Below are positions 60,621 to 64,000 of a stretch of DNA of 64,000 bases, in pieces. Source of the DNA: Methanoregula sp. (GTDB taxonomy: Archaea > Halobacteriota > Methanomicrobia > Methanomicrobiales > Methanospirillaceae); contig JAJRBZ010000058.1 of NCBI GenBank assembly GCA_028679185.1, forward strand, positions 28,620-92,619, given 5' to 3'. Position 1 is the first letter of the stretch; each line of letters starts with the position of its first letter. The notes under the pieces were generated by a model, which saw nothing but the letters and a program-made list of their open reading frames with translations, searched no databases and had not been told where the DNA came from. The position numbers and the translations under genes were made by a program.

Positions 60621-61585
60621 GCATCCCTCCCGGGTACAAGGTCGCAACCCGTACAGTTCGTGCACATCGTAACTGCAAGCCTTGGGTCAAGACCGGCAGC
60701 GGCCAGAGCCCGTTCATGGATCGCAAAGATTTTCTTTAACCGTTCCGCAGACGGCCGGGGCATTCCAGCAAGCCCGGCGACCGGGTTGAGCGGGCGCAGT
60801 ACGGGAATCACCCCGAGCGATGTCAGTTTTTTTATGCAGGTTTCCAGCTCCGCATCGGTCTCTCCAAGCCCCACGATGACATTGGAAAAGACACGGTTTT
60901 TTCCGAACAGATGCACGGAGCGATCAAGTACCTTCCAGAGCAACCCGTAATCCAGGCCAGGGCACATCTGGGAAAAGAGTTCCGGGGTTGCAGCTTCAAG
61001 ATTGAATTTCACCTCTGCTACTCCAAGTTCCTTTAATCGATCTGGTGTCATTGCGGTCGGGTATATGGAAGCACCGAGGGGGAGGTTATATGAGGAAAGG
61101 TGTTTTATCACTTCGAGCACATAGGCCTCTTCTTCTTCAATATCTGTGAGAACACCGCTTGTTATGGAGATCGCATGGATGCGGTCGCGCACCGATTCCA
61201 CCATCTCCATAATCTCTTCGATAGTCTTTCGTTTTCCCCCGATGCGGGGAACTGAACAGTATTTGCATGAAAAAATGCAGCCTCCTGTCACCGTGATGAA
61301 AGCCTGGTCAGGGCAGTGGAACCCGGGTTCCAGCAGGTGCCCGGAGATACGCTCCCCTTCAAAGAACAGATCGGCAGTCCCGTTACCGCGGTGTGCAATC
61401 TCAATGCTGCTTACGTGACTTATCGCAAGTTTGACCCGGTGGCTTCCCATGGCAAAAAAAACTGCGCCGATGCCACCGGCACCCGGTCCTGCGGCGGAGC
61501 GGGCGATATACTGTTCTGCCGGTTCACCGGTCAGCCTTGCCTGGCCAACAGCCAGAAGCCGGGCTTTCAGGTCTTTCCACTGCAT
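60617..61585 (-). CDS. radical SAM protein (BioB-like) with extra C-terminal cysteine motif
   Basis: TGGCIFSCKYCSVPRIGGKRK (CxxxCxxC); C-terminal MCTNCTGCDLVPG. Confidence 0.88.
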   Translation of the reverse strand: MQWKDLKARLLAVGQARLTGEPAEQYIARSAAGPGAGGIGAVFFAMGSHRVKLAISHVSSIEIAHRGNGTADLFFEGERISGHLLEPGFHCPDQAFITVTGGCIFSCKYCSVPRIGGKRKTIEEIMEMVESVRDRIHAISITSGVLTDIEEEEAYVLEVIKHLSSYNLPLGASIYPTAMTPDRLKELGVAEVKFNLEAATPELFSQMCPGLDYGLLWKVLDRSVHLFGKNRVFSNVIVGLGETDAELETCIKKLTSLGVIPVLRPLNPVAGLAGMPRPSAERLKKIFAIHERALAAAGLDPRLAVTMCTNCTGCDLVPGRDA

Positions 61586-62463
61586 AGTTCCAAAGCCTCC
61601 GTATAGTTCGTGTAAAAAGGAAGTGCAGCAACAGCGCCAACGATACCACGCCCGTCCATGATAATCCTGAGGTCCGGATCCCGAAGGGTTTCCAGCAGGC
61701 CCGGATCTATCTCACCCCTCTTCACCTTCCACCCGAATGCAAGCAAATCGCTGGAGGGTGTAAAACCGGTGTACACAACCATCCCGGTTTTTTTGGACAG
61801 GGTATACTGTTCCAGGAGCTGGTGGAACCTGGTTACAAGCCCCGCGGGATCTGTTGTCGCGAATTCTGCCACAAGCCCGACGCAGTTCTTGGTCCTGTAC
61901 GGTACCGGGAACAGCTGGACAATCGTGTGCGACAGGTAGACGGAGTATTCATCCTCGACTGCCTTTGCAATATTATGGACAAGTGTCCACGTAGCACCCG
62001 CTTCAGGTGTATCAGTGTCGTCGACTCCAATCAGGACTCGTTGCATGCGGGGCAGCCATATTGTGGAACCGGCAACTTTTCCACCCCCGGATTCATCGCT
62101 CCTGCTCCGCAGAACACCTGCTGCGTCCGATCGGCATGCAGCAGCGCCTACCCCGCCCCCACCCATACCGATATAGCTTATGGCGATTTCAGACTTATCA
62201 ACCGTACAGGAAGATATTCCTGCCGGGAACCGGGAGCCTTCGAGAGCGAGATCAACTGATCCGGTCTTCAACAGGTACCTCATCGTGGATCCCACGCATC
62301 GAACCTGTTCAACAATCGGGCTGCGGGCATAGTGACATTTCGACCACATTGCACCGCCAACGCACTCAAAGAATTCAATGAGCTCGACCCTCCTGCCATC
62401 CTTTTGTGCTACTGCCACTATCCGTGGGTAATGGATCACGTAGGGTTCAGAGAGGTCCACCAT
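61567..62463 (-). CDS. methanogenesis marker protein 11
   Basis: VELIEFFECVGGAMWSKCHYA; SYIGMGGGGVGAAACR; WLPRMQRVLIGVDDTDTPEAGATWTLVHNIA; FPVPYRTKNC. Confidence 0.9.
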   Translation of the reverse strand: MVDLSEPYVIHYPRIVAVAQKDGRRVELIEFFECVGGAMWSKCHYARSPIVEQVRCVGSTMRYLLKTGSVDLALEGSRFPAGISSCTVDKSEIAISYIGMGGGGVGAAACRSDAAGVLRSRSDESGGGKVAGSTIWLPRMQRVLIGVDDTDTPEAGATWTLVHNIAKAVEDEYSVYLSHTIVQLFPVPYRTKNCVGLVAEFATTDPAGLVTRFHQLLEQYTLSKKTGMVVYTGFTPSSDLLAFGWKVKRGEIDPGLLETLRDPDLRIIMDGRGIVGAVAALPFYTNYTEALELCSGKT

Positions 62464-62635
62464 AGTTTCCCGCCGTACAATCCCCCGGTTGCCCCATAAC
62501 GCAGGACCGGGCGCCCGATCCCCGGCCCGGTGCCGGTTCATTGCATCCTATTCAATGGTATCCCGTGCATGGTATCATTCCATGATCTCTGCGATACTGG
62601 CACGATCATCCACCATAACAATAAATTTCTCTGCA

Positions 62636-62657
62636 AAAAGCGGACCAAACCGCTTTT
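62636..62657 (-). terminator. terminator/attenuator-like hairpin in the leader of the mmp11-aks operon
   Basis: Perfect 8-bp inverted repeat aaaagcgg-accaaa-ccgctttt; minus strand continues TTTTTGCAG. Confidence 0.5.
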
Positions 62658-62688
62658 CACAGCATGAAGTGAAAGGAGGATCATATTA

Positions 62689-62707
62689 TTAACGAAATTT
62701 TCGTTAA
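62689..62707. promoter_or_regulatory. 19-bp perfect palindrome TTAACGAAA-T-TTTCGTTAA, operator candidate
   Basis: 9-bp arms with 1-nt centre; about 30 bp downstream of a minus-strand TATA-like motif (tatttata) near 62735. Confidence 0.5.
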
Positions 62708-62771
62708 CAAAGGAATCGGTAATAACAGTATAAATACAGTTCGATATGCACAAGGGAAAAAAGAAGAGATT

Positions 62772-63656
62772 TTAGAGTACTTTATGGAGTTCCATCTTGA
62801 AGGGGCCGAGGGTTCCGCCGAAGTTACCGGCAGAAATGAATTTGACACCTGGTACTTTTACCGCTGCCCTGATACCGGCTGCCATTGCTGCTGCAACGCT
62901 CTTTTCATCTACTCCATCAATCACAATCTCATAGACCGCCTTGATTCCTGCCGGGATCTTGCTGTCAGGTACTTTCTCCCTTAATGTAGGGCAGTATTTT
63001 TCGTTTGTGGATGCTGGCATAAATTTGTACTTGAGACTGCCAACCTTTGAGCCACTGGCAACAATACCTCCCGGGAAACTCGTTATTGTTCCGGGAACCT
63101 TATCAATTGCTTCTACTGCTGCCTGTGCACCGATGAGGGCAGACATCTGGTTCTCTCCCATGACAAAAAAGTTACCCCCGGCGACGCCTTTTACAATACC
63201 GAACTCTTCTTCTCCGATGTATTCACCCTGCATAATAGGAATAACCCAGCATTTTCTTCCACCCACTTCCTTCTGATATTCATGACCATCCCCAAAGAAG
63301 TGAAGTTTTACCTGTATCTTTTCCTCTGCATTGGTAATTCCGTTAAAGACCGCCGTCGTCGGTGCAGTGAGGACGCATTCCGCAAGACGTTCAACAACCT
63401 GTTCTTTTAGTTTTTTCTTACCTGCGCAAATCAGGATTGCGACACCCGGTCGTCCATCCGGAGTATCACTTGCCGGAATATCTCCCTCTATACCAGCTTC
63501 ACAGGGACAGCCGATTGCCGATGTTGCAAACCCTGTCGCTTCTGTTGCCGCTTTCTTTGCCCATTCCTTTGTTACTGCCGTGATGATTACACGACAGACC
63601 CATGTTGGGAACGCCTCTGCGTACGTGTTATCAATTGTAACCCCGTTGATTTCCAT
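62772..63656 (-). CDS. ftr: formylmethanofuran-tetrahydromethanopterin N-formyltransferase
   Basis: [27 protein letters not shown]...[10 protein letters not shown]...[13 protein letters not shown]. Confidence 0.96.
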   Translation of the reverse strand: MEINGVTIDNTYAEAFPTWVCRVIITAVTKEWAKKAATEATGFATSAIGCPCEAGIEGDIPASDTPDGRPGVAILICAGKKKLKEQVVERLAECVLTAPTTAVFNGITNAEEKIQVKLHFFGDGHEYQKEVGGRKCWVIPIMQGEYIGEEEFGIVKGVAGGNFFVMGENQMSALIGAQAAVEAIDKVPGTITSFPGGIVASGSKVGSLKYKFMPASTNEKYCPTLREKVPDSKIPAGIKAVYEIVIDGVDEKSVAAAMAAGIRAAVKVPGVKFISAGNFGGTLGPFKMELHKVL

Positions 63657-63882
63657 TTCATAACCTCCGGTACCACAATTGTACTATGATATGTGTTGAA
63701 TAAATTTTCTAATTTGATCGAGCTTTAACAAAGCGCATGGAAAATAGTCAATAAAGTAAACTCTTTTTAATTAATATACCGTAATAGTTAAAATTCATAA
63801 TTTAAAAGTCTTTTATAAATTGTCCCTTATTAGGGGGTAATTTCAGAACATTTATCTATATTCTTCGACCACTTTTTGATAG

Positions 63883-63899
63883 TCGATTTTTGAAATCGA
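63883..63899. repeat. inverted repeat TCGATTT-ttg-AAATCGA upstream of the ferredoxin-type gene
   Basis: 7-bp perfect arms in the ftr/polyferredoxin divergent intergenic region. Confidence 0.45.
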
Positions 63900-63923
63900 T
63901 CATAGCTGGTGCGTGAAAAAAAA

Positions 63924-64000
63924 ATGGCATTTGCAGTGCACATAAACATGGAAAATTGTACCGGCTGTAACAATTGTGTCGTCGCGTGCCCTGTGGACGC
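63924..64000 (+). CDS. N-terminal fragment of a 4Fe-4S (poly)ferredoxin, possibly of the formylmethanofuran dehydrogenase locus
   Basis: MAFAVHINMENCTGCNNCVVACPVDA (CxxCxxCxxxC). Confidence 0.75.
   Translation, partial: MAFAVHINMENCTGCNNCVVACPVD

Noticed and set aside
1-64000. CRISPR arrays, rRNA operons, IS elements or prophage
   Set aside because: No regularly spaced repeats, rRNA, transposase, integrase or phage structural genes were recognised.

Overview
64 kb of a methanogenic euryarchaeal chromosome, most like Methanomicrobiales. Lineage evidence: ftr, methanogenesis marker protein 11, aks/homoaconitase genes, archaeal Nre, EndA and aIF-1A. Most of the window is ordinary housekeeping content. 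This includes a tRNA-Val, a nifB-type radical SAM gene, ogg, ahcY, hisF, an endA-trpS-pheS-pheT block, a DEAD-box helicase with a DbpA-like tail, dinB-nre, several ABC exporters, uvsE-mntP and ftr. The most interesting locus is a tightly overlapping eight-gene minus-strand operon at about 54.8-62.5 kb: mmp11, a BioB-like radical SAM gene, an IorA-like TPP enzyme without a ferredoxin tail, aksA, hacA, hacB, a DUF7714-like gene and aksF. I read it as a coenzyme B (7-mercaptoheptanoate) assembly line that includes candidates for the poorly defined decarboxylation and sulfur-insertion steps. It is preceded by a 19-bp perfect palindrome and a terminator-like leader hairpin. Other items worth checking: an aIF-1A gene with no usable ATG start (possible AUU start), a three-helix ncRNA candidate at about 35.7 kb, a peroxiredoxin broken by one in-frame TAA, two further decayed genes in a low-density 19.5-26 kb zone, and a sensor kinase fused to a GNAT domain. 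All calls come from reading the sequence and the supplied ORF translations. No database search was run.
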